Source: an uncultured Eubacteriales bacterium
GTDB lineage: Bacteria; Bacillota; Clostridia; Oscillospirales; Acutalibacteraceae
Assembly (NCBI GenBank): GCA_934630515.1
Contig: CAKTVV010000002.1
Span: forward strand, 216,833-280,832
Direction of reading: 5' to 3'
DNA length: 64,000 nt
Part shown: piece after piece, positions 53,149-62,068 of the stretch
Numbering within the stretch: position 1 is the stretch's first letter
How the letters are laid out: the number at the start of each line of letters is the position of its first letter
Translations under genes and position numbers: made by a program
Notes under the pieces: generated by a model
What the model was told of the DNA's origin: nothing
The model's database searches: none
What the model saw: only the letters and a program-made list of their open reading frames with translations

Positions 53149-55662
53149 TTGGATAAGGAAAGATTTATTTGGAAAACACGACCGCTGGCAGCAGCGGAAA
53201 ACACGGTGGCCTGCGACAATGTGCGGATCACGGTGTTGACCGACTGCCTGCTGCGGATCGAATACTGCAATACCGGCCGGTTTGAGGATCGGGCGAGCCA
53301 AACGGTGTTTTACCGTGACTTTGCTCCTTGTACTTATCAAACGGTACGGAATGATACATGGTTGACGGTGGAAACGACGGCGCTGCGGCTGTGCTGCCGC
53401 ACGGATGTGCCGTTCTCCGCCGATACACTGGCGGTGGCGCTCAAAAATGAGCCGGCCTCCTATTGGCACTACGGCGACGAGCCGGAAACGCTGAAAGGTA
53501 CCACCAAAACGCTGGACGGGGTGAACGATGGGATCCCGTTGGAGGATGGGCTGTGTTCCCGGCTGGGCTATGCGCTGCTGGATGACAGCAAGACCATGCT
53601 GCTGGGGGAGGACGGCTGGGTGATGCCCCGCCCGGCGGGGACGACCGATCTGTACTTTTTCGGCTATGGTTACGACTATCGCCGCTGCATCGCCGACTAT
53701 TACCGCCTGACGGGCATCCCGCCGATGCTGCCGGCTTATGCGCTGGGCAACTGGTGGAGCCGGTACTATGCCTATACGCAAGAGGAATACGAGGCGCTGA
53801 TGCTGCGCTTTGAGCAGGAGGACATCCCGTTCTCGGTCGCCGTGGTGGATATGGATTGGCATACGGTGGATGTGCCGGAGGATAAAAAGCCGCCCCGTTC
53901 CGACTTTGAGCAGCAATGCGATCTGCGGGAGGGCTGGACAGGCTATACCTGGAACGAAAAGCTGTTTCCGGACTATAAAAAGTTCCTCGCTTTTCTGCAT
54001 GAGCACCACGAAAAGGTGGCGCTGAACCTGCACCCGGCGGGCGGCGTGTGCCCCCACGAGGTGCAGTATCCGGCTATGGCTAAGGCCATGGGCATCGACC
54101 CGGATACCAAGGAACGGGTGCGGTTCGATATCCTGTCGCCCCAATTTATGGCGCATTACTTCGATATTCTGCACCACCCCTACGAAAATGACGGTGTGGA
54201 TTTCTGGTGGATGGATTGGCAGCAGGGCACGGATTACCGCTGGGTACATACGAAGAACGAGCCCGGCGAATATGCGGATGAACGGGAGCGCTTGGATCCG
54301 CTGTGGATGCTCAACCATCTGCATATTCTGGACATTTCCCGCAACGGCAAGCGGCCGATGTTTTTCTCCCGCTACAGCGGGCCGGGCAGCCAGCGGTATC
54401 CCATCGGCTTTTCCGGGGATACCGTGGCCTCGTGGGATGCGCTGAAATTCCAGCCGTATTTCACAGCCACCGCCTCCAACATCGGCTATGGCTGGTGGAG
54501 CCACGACATCGGCGGCCATGCCGGTTATACCGACCCGGAGCTGATGACCCGGTGGATCCAGCTGGGCGTGTTTTCGCCTATTTTGCGTATCCACTCCGGA
54601 CAGAGCGAGTTTTTGCGCAAGGAGCCGTGGAGCTTTTCCGGCGAATATCGGCCGGTGATCGAGCACAGCCTGCGGCTGCGGTACCGCCTGTTCCCGTATC
54701 TGTACACGATGAATTACCGCTGCCACAATGAGCTACGGCAACTGGTAGAGCCGATGTACTACGCTTATCCGAAGTGTGACGAAGCCTACCGTGTGCCGAA
54801 CCAATTCATGTTTGGCAGCGAGCTGATGATTGCCCCTGTGACCACGGTGCGGGATAAAAAGAGCGGGCTGGCAGAAACCGAAGTGTGGTTGCCCAAGGGC
54901 GATTGGTTCGATCTGGAAAACGGTCTGCACTATGCGGCGGCCGATACTCACCGCTGCATCCGTACCTTCCGCCCGATCGATGGGTATCCGGCGTTTGCCA
55001 AGGCCGGCGCCATCGTACCGATGATGGTGCAGCCGCCCCATGAGCACCGCTGTATGCCGGCGGAGCATATGGAGCTGCTGGTGTTCCCGGGGGCAAGCAA
55101 TGCCTTTACTCTGTATGAGGATGAGGGCGAGGGCTTTGCCTACGAGAACGGGAAGTTTGCCAAAACGCAGCTTACTTTGGACTGGCAGCCGCAGAAGAAC
55201 GTGTTCACCATCCACCCGGCCGAAGGCGACCTTTCCGTGATCCCGCAAAAACGGCAGTATACGATCCGTTTGCGGGGATTCCACCGGGATACGGCGGCGG
55301 CCGTTTCGGTCGGCGGTGTGCCGGTGGCGGCCGATGCCGTTTACGATAAGGCTACGAACACGCTGACGGTGGAGATCCGTGCCGCCGTGACCGACGAGGT
55401 GCGGGTGGAGCTGACGGCGGATGCCCTGATGCACGACAACGCCGATCGGATCGGTCACTGCGAGCAGATCCTGTTGCTGGCGGATACATTCGTCGGGGAT
55501 AAGCACAAGATCCTGGATATCCTGCGGCGCCAGAATGTATCTATCCACGACCGTGTGGCGCAGCTTACCGCGCAGGCGCCGTCGGAATATCAGACCGTTT
55601 TGGCACTGCGGGAAATGCTGACCCTGACAAAAGGCGAGTACGAAAACGGATCCTGTGAATAA
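53149..55662 (+). CDS. GH31 alpha-glycosidase, intracellular
   Basis: The 837-aa enzyme has nucleophile D356 in VDFWWMDWQQG, acid/base region FSRYSGPGSQRYPIGFSGDT, and GYGWWSHDIGGH. The N-terminal sandwich and C-terminal sheets are complete. GH31 includes alpha-glucosidases and alpha-xylosidases; the sequence alone does not decide. The start is taken as TTG at 53149, just after the upstream stop with GAGGGTAAGG before it. An ATG at 53092 inside the SGNH gene is the alternative. A residual C-terminal helical extension (from about residue 770) is unusual. Confidence 0.9.
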   Translation: MDKERFIWKTRPLAAAENTVACDNVRITVLTDCLLRIEYCNTGRFEDRASQTVFYRDFAPCTYQTVRNDTWLTVETTALRLCCRTDVPFSADTLAVALKNEPASYWHYGDEPETLKGTTKTLDGVNDGIPLEDGLCSRLGYALLDDSKTMLLGEDGWVMPRPAGTTDLYFFGYGYDYRRCIADYYRLTGIPPMLPAYALGNWWSRYYAYTQEEYEALMLRFEQEDIPFSVAVVDMDWHTVDVPEDKKPPRSDFEQQCDLREGWTGYTWNEKLFPDYKKFLAFLHEHHEKVALNLHPAGGVCPHEVQYPAMAKAMGIDPDTKERVRFDILSPQFMAHYFDILHHPYENDGVDFWWMDWQQGTDYRWVHTKNEPGEYADERERLDPLWMLNHLHILDISRNGKRPMFFSRYSGPGSQRYPIGFSGDTVASWDALKFQPYFTATASNIGYGWWSHDIGGHAGYTDPELMTRWIQLGVFSPILRIHSGQSEFLRKEPWSFSGEYRPVIEHSLRLRYRLFPYLYTMNYRCHNELRQLVEPMYYAYPKCDEAYRVPNQFMFGSELMIAPVTTVRDKKSGLAETEVWLPKGDWFDLENGLHYAAADTHRCIRTFRPIDGYPAFAKAGAIVPMMVQPPHEHRCMPAEHMELLVFPGASNAFTLYEDEGEGFAYENGKFAKTQLTLDWQPQKNVFTIHPAEGDLSVIPQKRQYTIRLRGFHRDTAAAVSVGGVPVAADAVYDKATNTLTVEIRAAVTDEVRVELTADALMHDNADRIGHCEQILLLADTFVGDKHKILDILRRQNVSIHDRVAQLTAQAPSEYQTVLALREMLTLTKGEYENGSCE

Positions 55663-55679
55663 GCATTGGAGGAAAAACT

Positions 55680-57878
55680 ATGTTGATCGACCCGAAAATT
55701 GAGAAAAAGATCGATGACCTGATCGCCCAAATGACGCTGGAGGAAAAGATCGGCCAGATCTGCCAGGTCGGCCCCTCTCCCGTCGGCGGCTTTGAGATCA
55801 GCGAGGAGCAGGCGGCGCAGCTGCTGAAGGACGGCAGTATCTCGCAGGTGACCTACGAAGCGATCATCAACCATACGATGATCGACAGCAACGAGGATAA
55901 TGTCCGCAAGGGCAAGATCGGCTCGTTCATCGGCATCCGGGATGCCGCCACCACCAACCGGTTGCAGAAGATCGCCGTGGAGGAATCCCGTTTGGGCATC
56001 CCACTGATCATGGGGCTGGATGTGCTGCATGGGCACAAGACGATCTTCCCCGTGCCGGTGGCGCAGGCGTGCAGTTTTGAGGACGAGACCTTTGTCACGT
56101 CCACCTCTGTGGCTGCCAAAGAGGCGGCTGAGGACGGCATCCATTGGACCTATGCGCCGATGGTGGATATTACCCATGATTCTCGCTGGGGGCGCATCAC
56201 CGAGGGCTTTGGCGAGGACCCGTATCTGGGCTACCGGTTTGCTCAGGCGTCCGTCAAGGGCTTTCAGGGCGAAACGCTGGACGATCTGAAAAAGCCGGAG
56301 CATATCGCCGCATGCGTCAAGCATTTTGCGGGCTACGGCGCTGCCGAGGGTGGCCGTGATTACGATACCGTGGACATGAGCCTTGCCAAATTCTATGAGC
56401 TGTATCTGCCGCCCTACGCCGGCGCCATCAAGGCGGGCGTGGTCACGGCTATGGCGGCCTTCAACGATCTCAACGGCGTACCCGCCACCACCAACAAGTG
56501 GCTGCTGACCGATCTGCTGCGGGATAAAATGGGCTTTGAGGGCTTTGTCATCAGCGATGCCTATGCCATTCAGGAGGTCGTCAACCACGGCACGGCTGCG
56601 AGCATTCGTGAGGCGGCCAAGCAGGCAATCGAGGCCGGTCTGGACATGGATCTGAATTCCAATGTGTTCGCCGCCTATATGCAGGAGCTGGTCGAGAGCG
56701 GCGATGTCAGCATGGAAACGCTGGAAACAGCGGTGCGCCGCATCCTGCGTGTCAAATTTCAGATGGGTCTGTTTGAGCATCCGTACACCGAGATCCCGGA
56801 AACGACCTGCAAGCGGTGCCCGGAGCATATCGCCAAGGCGCGTGAGGTCGCCCGCAAGTGCGTCGTGCTGCTGAAGGACGACGAGCACCTGCTGCCCCTT
56901 GCCAAGAACAAAAAGTTTGCTGTGGTCGGAGATATTGCCTCCAACGGCGACGAGATGTTCGGCGCATGGGCGTGCTTCCCGGACACCGGCACCGGCATTT
57001 CCCTGGTGGATGGTCTAAAGCATATGGGCGCAGACTTTGTGTATGCTCCGTGCGTCGGTGAAAAGCTGCCGCTGGACCGTGAGCTGCTGGCCGAGACCGT
57101 CAAGGATGTGGACACGGTGATCGCCTGTCTGGAGCACCACGATGCCGGCGAGGCGCACTCCAACTGCAAGCTGGAATTCAAGGGCGACCAGATCGAGATG
57201 CTCAAAGAGCTGAAGAGGATGGGCAAAAAGGTCATCGCCATGATGTTCAACGGACGCCCGATGGCGCTGGCCGATGTGGTGCCGAATTGCGATGCGCTGG
57301 TCGAGGCGTGGCATCTGGGTATCGCAGCCGGTGACGCCATCTGCGATGTGCTGTTCGGCGACTACGATGTGGTCGGCCGTCTGACCACCACCGTGCCGTA
57401 TTATACCGGACAGTGGCCGGTATATTATAACCACCCGAACACCGGTCGTCCCACGACCGAGAGTGAGTGGACCTGCAAATACCGGGATGCGCCGCTGTTC
57501 CCGATCTACAATTTCGGCTGCGGCCTCTCCTATACCACCTTTGAATATGCCGATATGGCGGTGCAGGCCGACGGGGATAAGCTGATCGCCACCGTCAAGG
57601 TGAAGAACACCGGCGACCGCACCGGCACGGAAACGGTGCAGTGCTACATCCACCGGCATAAGGCCACCCGTGTGCGTCCGGTCAAGGAGCTGAAGGGCTA
57701 TGCTAAGGTGACGCTGGCTCCCGGCGAGGAGAAGACCGTGTCTGTCGAGCTGACCCGTGAGCTGCTGGGCTATTTCAATGAGTATGCCGAGTACATCATG
57801 GATGAGAGCGACTTCGACATCTGGATGGCGCACGACAGCACCTGTGCGCTTGGCTGCCATCAGGTCGTCAAGTTCTGA
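55680..57878 (+). CDS. Beta-glucosidase or beta-xylosidase, GH3 (canonical order)
   Basis: The 732-aa protein has the normal GH3 order. The TIM-barrel domain has nucleophile D293 in FEGFVISDAY, with KHFAGYGAAEGGRDYD and GEDPYLGYRF. The alpha/beta sandwich has CVVLLKDDEHLLPL. A fibronectin-III-like end has FGCGLSYTTFEY. It has no signal peptide, so it hydrolyses imported oligosaccharides. It lies 17 bp after the GH31 gene. Confidence 0.95.
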   Translation: MLIDPKIEKKIDDLIAQMTLEEKIGQICQVGPSPVGGFEISEEQAAQLLKDGSISQVTYEAIINHTMIDSNEDNVRKGKIGSFIGIRDAATTNRLQKIAVEESRLGIPLIMGLDVLHGHKTIFPVPVAQACSFEDETFVTSTSVAAKEAAEDGIHWTYAPMVDITHDSRWGRITEGFGEDPYLGYRFAQASVKGFQGETLDDLKKPEHIAACVKHFAGYGAAEGGRDYDTVDMSLAKFYELYLPPYAGAIKAGVVTAMAAFNDLNGVPATTNKWLLTDLLRDKMGFEGFVISDAYAIQEVVNHGTAASIREAAKQAIEAGLDMDLNSNVFAAYMQELVESGDVSMETLETAVRRILRVKFQMGLFEHPYTEIPETTCKRCPEHIAKAREVARKCVVLLKDDEHLLPLAKNKKFAVVGDIASNGDEMFGAWACFPDTGTGISLVDGLKHMGADFVYAPCVGEKLPLDRELLAETVKDVDTVIACLEHHDAGEAHSNCKLEFKGDQIEMLKELKRMGKKVIAMMFNGRPMALADVVPNCDALVEAWHLGIAAGDAICDVLFGDYDVVGRLTTTVPYYTGQWPVYYNHPNTGRPTTESEWTCKYRDAPLFPIYNFGCGLSYTTFEYADMAVQADGDKLIATVKVKNTGDRTGTETVQCYIHRHKATRVRPVKELKGYAKVTLAPGEEKTVSVELTRELLGYFNEYAEYIMDESDFDIWMAHDSTCALGCHQVVKF

Positions 57879-57896
57879 TGTGGCGGAGGATTTACC

Positions 57897-60497
57897 ATGG
57901 AAGAAAAACCGCAGCTGCAGTTTTCGCCGATCGACGGGCTGCAATACGATATCGACGAGATCGATCATCCGATGTATATGTTCAGCCACGAGTGTGTGGG
58001 CTGCGTGATGTTGACGGCATCCGCCGAGCTTTCCCATTACGGGAAGGTCATGCTGGAGGGCAAAGAACATACGGATTGGAAGATCATCCGCACGAACAAT
58101 TTTCCGCATCCGCTGTTGGTTGTGTATCTGAGAGGCTACCTGCGTCGGTATGACAGCGAAGCGGCCCTGCACATCGAGGGTTTTACCGGAACGGACGGAC
58201 GGGAGATGCCGCCGCAGGATCTGACGATCCATGTTAAGCCCCGCCGGAACCGGTATGAAGAAAAGTACCAGAAACACGAGGCGGTCGCTTTGCAAACGGC
58301 ACTGGAGTCGGCTGTTCTGCTGAAGAACGACGGCATCCTGCCGCTGACCCCCGGGATGTGCGTTGCCACCTTTGGCAGCGGGGTAGCAAATTATCGCATT
58401 TGCCCCACCGGCGCCGGTCGGATCAACCCCCGCACACGGCGCAGCCTGCTGCAGGCCATCGAGGAAGCATCAGATCTGACCTATGATGCCGAGATTGCTG
58501 AACTGTATGCTGTGCCGAACGACCGCCTGCCCGATGAGGCGGTATTGTCTGCGGCTGCCGAGCGCTGTGATGCGGCGCTGGTCGTGCTGACCCGTGGTAC
58601 CGGTGAGAATGTGGATAACCGTCCGGTGCGTGGTGAATACTATCTGACCGAGGAAGAGGAAACACTGATCCACACGGTGGCTGCCGTATTTGATCGATGC
58701 ATCGTCATTCTGAATGTATCGTATCCCATCGATACCCGCTTTTTGGCGGACGAACACATCAACGCTTGCCTGTATACCGGACTTGGCGGGATGCAGGCGA
58801 CCGAGGCGCTGATGCAGCTGCTGGATGGCCGCAGCACCCCCAGCGGACATTTGCCGGATACCTGGCCGGTGGACTATTTCGATCAGCCGTCATCCGTGAA
58901 TTTCTTGAATTTCACCGAAGTCGCCGAGCGGCCGATGCAGACCGACGATCCCTACTGGGCACAGGTCTGCTATGAAGAAGGGGCCTATGTCGGCTATCGC
59001 TATTTCGAGAGCTTTGGGAAAAAGGTAGCCTTCCCCTTTGGCTTCGGTCTGTCGTATACCACCTTTTCCTATGAGCCGGTCCGTTTTATAGCCGACAGCG
59101 AGCATATCGAGTTGACCGTGCGGGTGCAAAATACCGGTACCTATCCGGGCAAGGCGGTGTTGCAGCTGTATGCGTCCAAGCCGAACGATCGCTTGGAGCA
59201 TCCGTTGTGCGAGATGGTCGCTTTCGGCAAAACAGAACTGCTCGCCCCCGGACAAGGGACGATGCTGATGCTGACGGCACGCACGAACGATCTGGCAAGC
59301 TACGATGAAAAAGCGGCGGCGTGGATGCTGCTGCAGGGGCGCTATGCGTTCAGCTTTGGTGAGAATGCGGCGGCGCGCTGCGAGATCGGCGCGCTGCGCT
59401 TTACCGAGGACCAGATCGTGCAACAGGTAAAAAACCGAGTCTGCCCGCAGATCCCGGTGCACGAGTTTTCCCGTGAGGATCGCAGCGTATCCCGCAAGGA
59501 TACCGGGCTATTCACCGAGCGCCCGTTTGCGCCGATCCAGGTAGCCGATCCGGCTCCGGTCGTACCTGCCGCTCCGGAAAAACCGCTGTATTTTGAGGAT
59601 GTTATGGCCGATCCCGATCTGGCCGAGGCTTTCGTCGCCCAGTATACCGACGAAGAACTTTGTCGCTCCAATGTGTGTTTTAACCGGGATTGGAGCATGG
59701 ATGCCAAGGGCGAGGCCGGCTGGACCGTCGGGATCGAACGCCTGCATTTGCCGTCGTTCTCGTTGGCGGATGGCAATAACGGTGTCAACCTGAGCCAGCC
59801 CAACATCGGTATGCCGACCAGCTGCATGGTCGCAGGCACCTTCAATGCCGAGCTTGCGTATCAGGTGGGCTGCGCTATCGCCGAAGAAGCCGTTGAAAAT
59901 GGTGTCAGCATTCTGCTGGGACCGGCGATGAACCTGCACCGCAATATCTTTTGCGGCCGCAATGCCGAATACTTTTCCGAAGATCCGTGCCTTGCCGGGA
60001 TCATGGCCGGGCAGCAGAACAAGGGCTTTCAGGATAACGGGGTGTGCGGCTGCATCAAGCATGTGGCGGCGAACAACTGTGAGGCGCTGCGCAAGCGCAG
60101 CGACAGCGTGATGACGGAGCGCACCCTGCGGGAGATGTATCTGCGTCCATTCGCCTATGCGATGCAGATCGAGCCGAGCGATACGATCATGACCGGCTAC
60201 AATGCCCTCAACGGGGTGTTCTGTGATGAAAACGCCGAGCTGATCGAGGATGTTTTCCGGGAAGAGCTTGGCTTTGATGGCTTTGCGATGTCCGATTGGA
60301 ACTCATATGACACCTCGGATATCGGCAACATGGTGCGAGCCGGTATCTCGTTCCTGACCCCGGGCAGCGGCGATGACTGGCGTGTTAAGCCTGTGCGGGA
60401 TGAATTGACCGCCGGCCGTCTGAGCCGTGCGACCCTTGTGCGCAATGTGGCACGCATCGTAAAAACGCTGGCGAAACGGAAAAGCTCCGTCGGCTGA
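57897..60497 (+). CDS. GH3 beta-glycosidase with circularly permuted domain order
   Basis: The 866-aa protein places the GH3 parts in reverse order. The alpha/beta sandwich comes first (LESAVLLKNDGILPLTP, about residues 130-360). The fibronectin-III-like part follows (FPFGFGLSYTTFSYEPVRF, about 378-500). The TIM barrel is last (about 560-866), with GIERLHLPSFSLADG, CIKHVAANNCEALRKRSDS and nucleophile D800 in FDGFAMSDWN. Such order is known from Butyrivibrio and Ruminococcus beta-glucosidases. An extra N-terminal beta-rich stretch of about 120 residues is present. It is the last gene of the operon, 18 bp after the canonical GH3. Confidence 0.93.
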   Translation: MEEKPQLQFSPIDGLQYDIDEIDHPMYMFSHECVGCVMLTASAELSHYGKVMLEGKEHTDWKIIRTNNFPHPLLVVYLRGYLRRYDSEAALHIEGFTGTDGREMPPQDLTIHVKPRRNRYEEKYQKHEAVALQTALESAVLLKNDGILPLTPGMCVATFGSGVANYRICPTGAGRINPRTRRSLLQAIEEASDLTYDAEIAELYAVPNDRLPDEAVLSAAAERCDAALVVLTRGTGENVDNRPVRGEYYLTEEEETLIHTVAAVFDRCIVILNVSYPIDTRFLADEHINACLYTGLGGMQATEALMQLLDGRSTPSGHLPDTWPVDYFDQPSSVNFLNFTEVAERPMQTDDPYWAQVCYEEGAYVGYRYFESFGKKVAFPFGFGLSYTTFSYEPVRFIADSEHIELTVRVQNTGTYPGKAVLQLYASKPNDRLEHPLCEMVAFGKTELLAPGQGTMLMLTARTNDLASYDEKAAAWMLLQGRYAFSFGENAAARCEIGALRFTEDQIVQQVKNRVCPQIPVHEFSREDRSVSRKDTGLFTERPFAPIQVADPAPVVPAAPEKPLYFEDVMADPDLAEAFVAQYTDEELCRSNVCFNRDWSMDAKGEAGWTVGIERLHLPSFSLADGNNGVNLSQPNIGMPTSCMVAGTFNAELAYQVGCAIAEEAVENGVSILLGPAMNLHRNIFCGRNAEYFSEDPCLAGIMAGQQNKGFQDNGVCGCIKHVAANNCEALRKRSDSVMTERTLREMYLRPFAYAMQIEPSDTIMTGYNALNGVFCDENAELIEDVFREELGFDGFAMSDWNSYDTSDIGNMVRAGISFLTPGSGDDWRVKPVRDELTAGRLSRATLVRNVARIVKTLAKRKSSVG

Positions 60498-60514
60498 TGC
60501 CTATGCAGAAATGC

Positions 60515-60584
60515 CCGGGGCGGTTTTCTGCTCCGGGTATTTTGCTGTTACAGGGAAACGGCGGCACTATGAAGTGCCGCCGTT
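60515..60584 (+). terminator. Tandem terminators of the glycan operon
   Basis: A first stem CCCGGGGC/GCTCCGGG (60515-60538) is followed by TATTTTGC. A second perfect 12-bp stem, AACGGCGGCACT/AGTGCCGCCGTT (60557-60584), is followed by CCTTTGGTTT. Both lie after the last GH3 gene. The rest of the gap to 60665 shows nothing else. Confidence 0.75.
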
Positions 60585-60665
60585 CCTTTGGTTTATGCGA
60601 ATGCCTGTATTGATAGGAGGACAGGTCACTCCGACCCTTTACTGCAAACCGCAGCGCTCCCCTGT

Positions 60666-61493
60666 TCAGGCAGCAAGGATGAGTTTCGTCTGCCCTTTTA
60701 CATTACGGACCGCCAATTCCTGCCCCTGCATCTGAAGCATGGCATAATCGCTGTTCAGATCGTCAAGCTGACGCTGAAGGATCTCTTCATATGTCCGCTT
60801 TTTCATCTGCAAGGCATTGATCTTCTGGAGCCAGCGCTGAATAACGGCTTGAGAATCACACCCACTGTCGATAAAATGCTGAATACGGTCCTGATAAAAC
60901 TCGATGTCTTTTTTATAGTTGGCGTAAAACTCGCTGGTCATTTTCTGGCGCTGCCGCTCATCATCGACCACAAACATACTGTTACTGTGAATCATGCTGT
61001 TGTTGAGGTTTTCCTTGCTGATCGCTTCGATATAGTCCTCCAGCAGATTCAGAAGCGACAGGTACTGCTTGGGGACAAAGAACAGGTTGCCCTTGATGCT
61101 GATGTCGTTCGCCTGCATACGCTGGAGCATATCGTCGATGACCGAATCCACTTGGTCGGCTGTGTAGCAGTGGCAATACCGGTCGTAAAGCTCCTGCGCC
61201 AATGAGCAGTATTTGCGCACATCCACATCGGCGTCAACGATCTCGTTTTCCACAAAAAGGACTTCATTTTCTCTGTCAAAGCAGATGTTAGCCAGCTTTT
61301 TGTACTCATTGGTTTTGGCATTCGGGGTTTCCTTGACAAGCTTCCGCACGATAAGCCGGGCATCGTCTTTCTTGTTATCCCGGCAATAAATGCGGTATAA
61401 ATGCGTCCTGCCGTCGGCATCCTTCACGGTGACACGCTCTCTCAATGCCGTAAAGGATCTAAGGACTTTGTGCCTTAACACACATATCCTCAT
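60666..61493 (-). pseudogene. DUF6744-like protein of an integrative element, N-terminus missing
   Basis: From about residue 18 the frame reads LRERVTVKDADGRTHLYRIY, then DDARLIVRKLVKETPNAKTN, YCSLAQELYDRYCHCYTADQ and NLFFVPKQYLSLLNLLEDYI, a pattern I associate with DUF6744 proteins of Clostridiales mobile elements. The C-terminal part is coiled coil. Relatives have about 50-60 more residues at the N-terminus; here the first 15 codons look unrelated. No good ribosome binding site precedes the ATG at 61493. It marks the right seam of the glycan locus. Confidence 0.6.
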
Positions 61494-61500
61494 TACGCAG

Positions 61501-61550
61501 AAAGCACACAGAGGTCAGGCGTTATTGCGTCTGCCTTTGTGTGCTTTTTT
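61501..61550 (+). terminator. Strong hairpin with T-run beside the DUF6744 fragment
   Basis: AAAGCACACA (61501-61510) pairs with TGTGTGCTTT (61538-61547), with further pairing inward and a TTTTTT end. It points rightward, though no rightward gene lies directly before it. Confidence 0.75.
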
Positions 61551-61674
61551 CCTGTGCAGAAGCAGCCTCCGGACGGGCGAAAAAATATTTTTCATCTTTT
61601 TCACGGATCCGGTTAAAAAATCATCTCGTTTTGAATGGTTGTCTTTACGAAAGGGCAAAAACGGGTGATGTGAA

Positions 61675-62013
61675 ATGAAGATGATCCGACTTTTCATCGA
61701 GGATATATCCTATGAACACATCGACTTTTGCGACAGCTACATAAAGAAAGTCATCATCAACGCCAAACGGTATTTTTATCGTCCCAAGAGCAAAGTGCAA
61801 AAATATGATATCGTCTTTGTCGGTCTGGGTACCTGTGAGAATGAGCTGACCTATGAAGAAAAAGGGTTCGAGGACATATTTGCCACTTACATAGCAGTGA
61901 AAGGAACGGCCATTCCGGTATATGACCCCGACCTGGCCGACGCCCTGTTTACATTGACGGAAATGCAACGGACGGTCGTTGGGGCACCCTCCGTAAGGAA
62001 GGTGCCCCAATAG
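61675..62013 (+). CDS. Small protein of unknown function, possibly from the mobile element
   Basis: The 112-aa product has no signal or membrane segment. It starts MKMIRLFIEDISYEHIDFCD and continues with a basic stretch (KKVIINAKRYFYRPKSKVQK) and an acidic, mixed C-terminal half. A GGGTGATG stretch precedes the ATG but the site is weak. The last ten codons overlap a perfect-ended hairpin, so the natural C-terminus may have been lost. I recognise no family. Confidence 0.45.
   Translation: MKMIRLFIEDISYEHIDFCDSYIKKVIINAKRYFYRPKSKVQKYDIVFVGLGTCENELTYEEKGFEDIFATYIAVKGTAIPVYDPDLADALFTLTEMQRTVVGAPSVRKVPQ
61981..62008. terminator. Hairpin over the 3' end of the 112-aa gene
   Basis: GGGGCACC (61981-61988) pairs with GGTGCCCC (62001-62008), with CTCC/GGAA partial pairing inside. 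It lies between the 112-aa gene and the convergent recombinase gene and may end either transcript. Confidence 0.5.
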
Positions 62014-62068
62014 GGGGCTCTTGTATCTAAATTCAATAATTGATTTCGTTAAGCGGTGTAGCCATTGG

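Noticed and set aside
50517..53270. A 917-codon open frame antisense to the GH42 and SGNH genes
   Set aside because: It spans two well-supported genes on the other strand and is an effect of high GC third positions.
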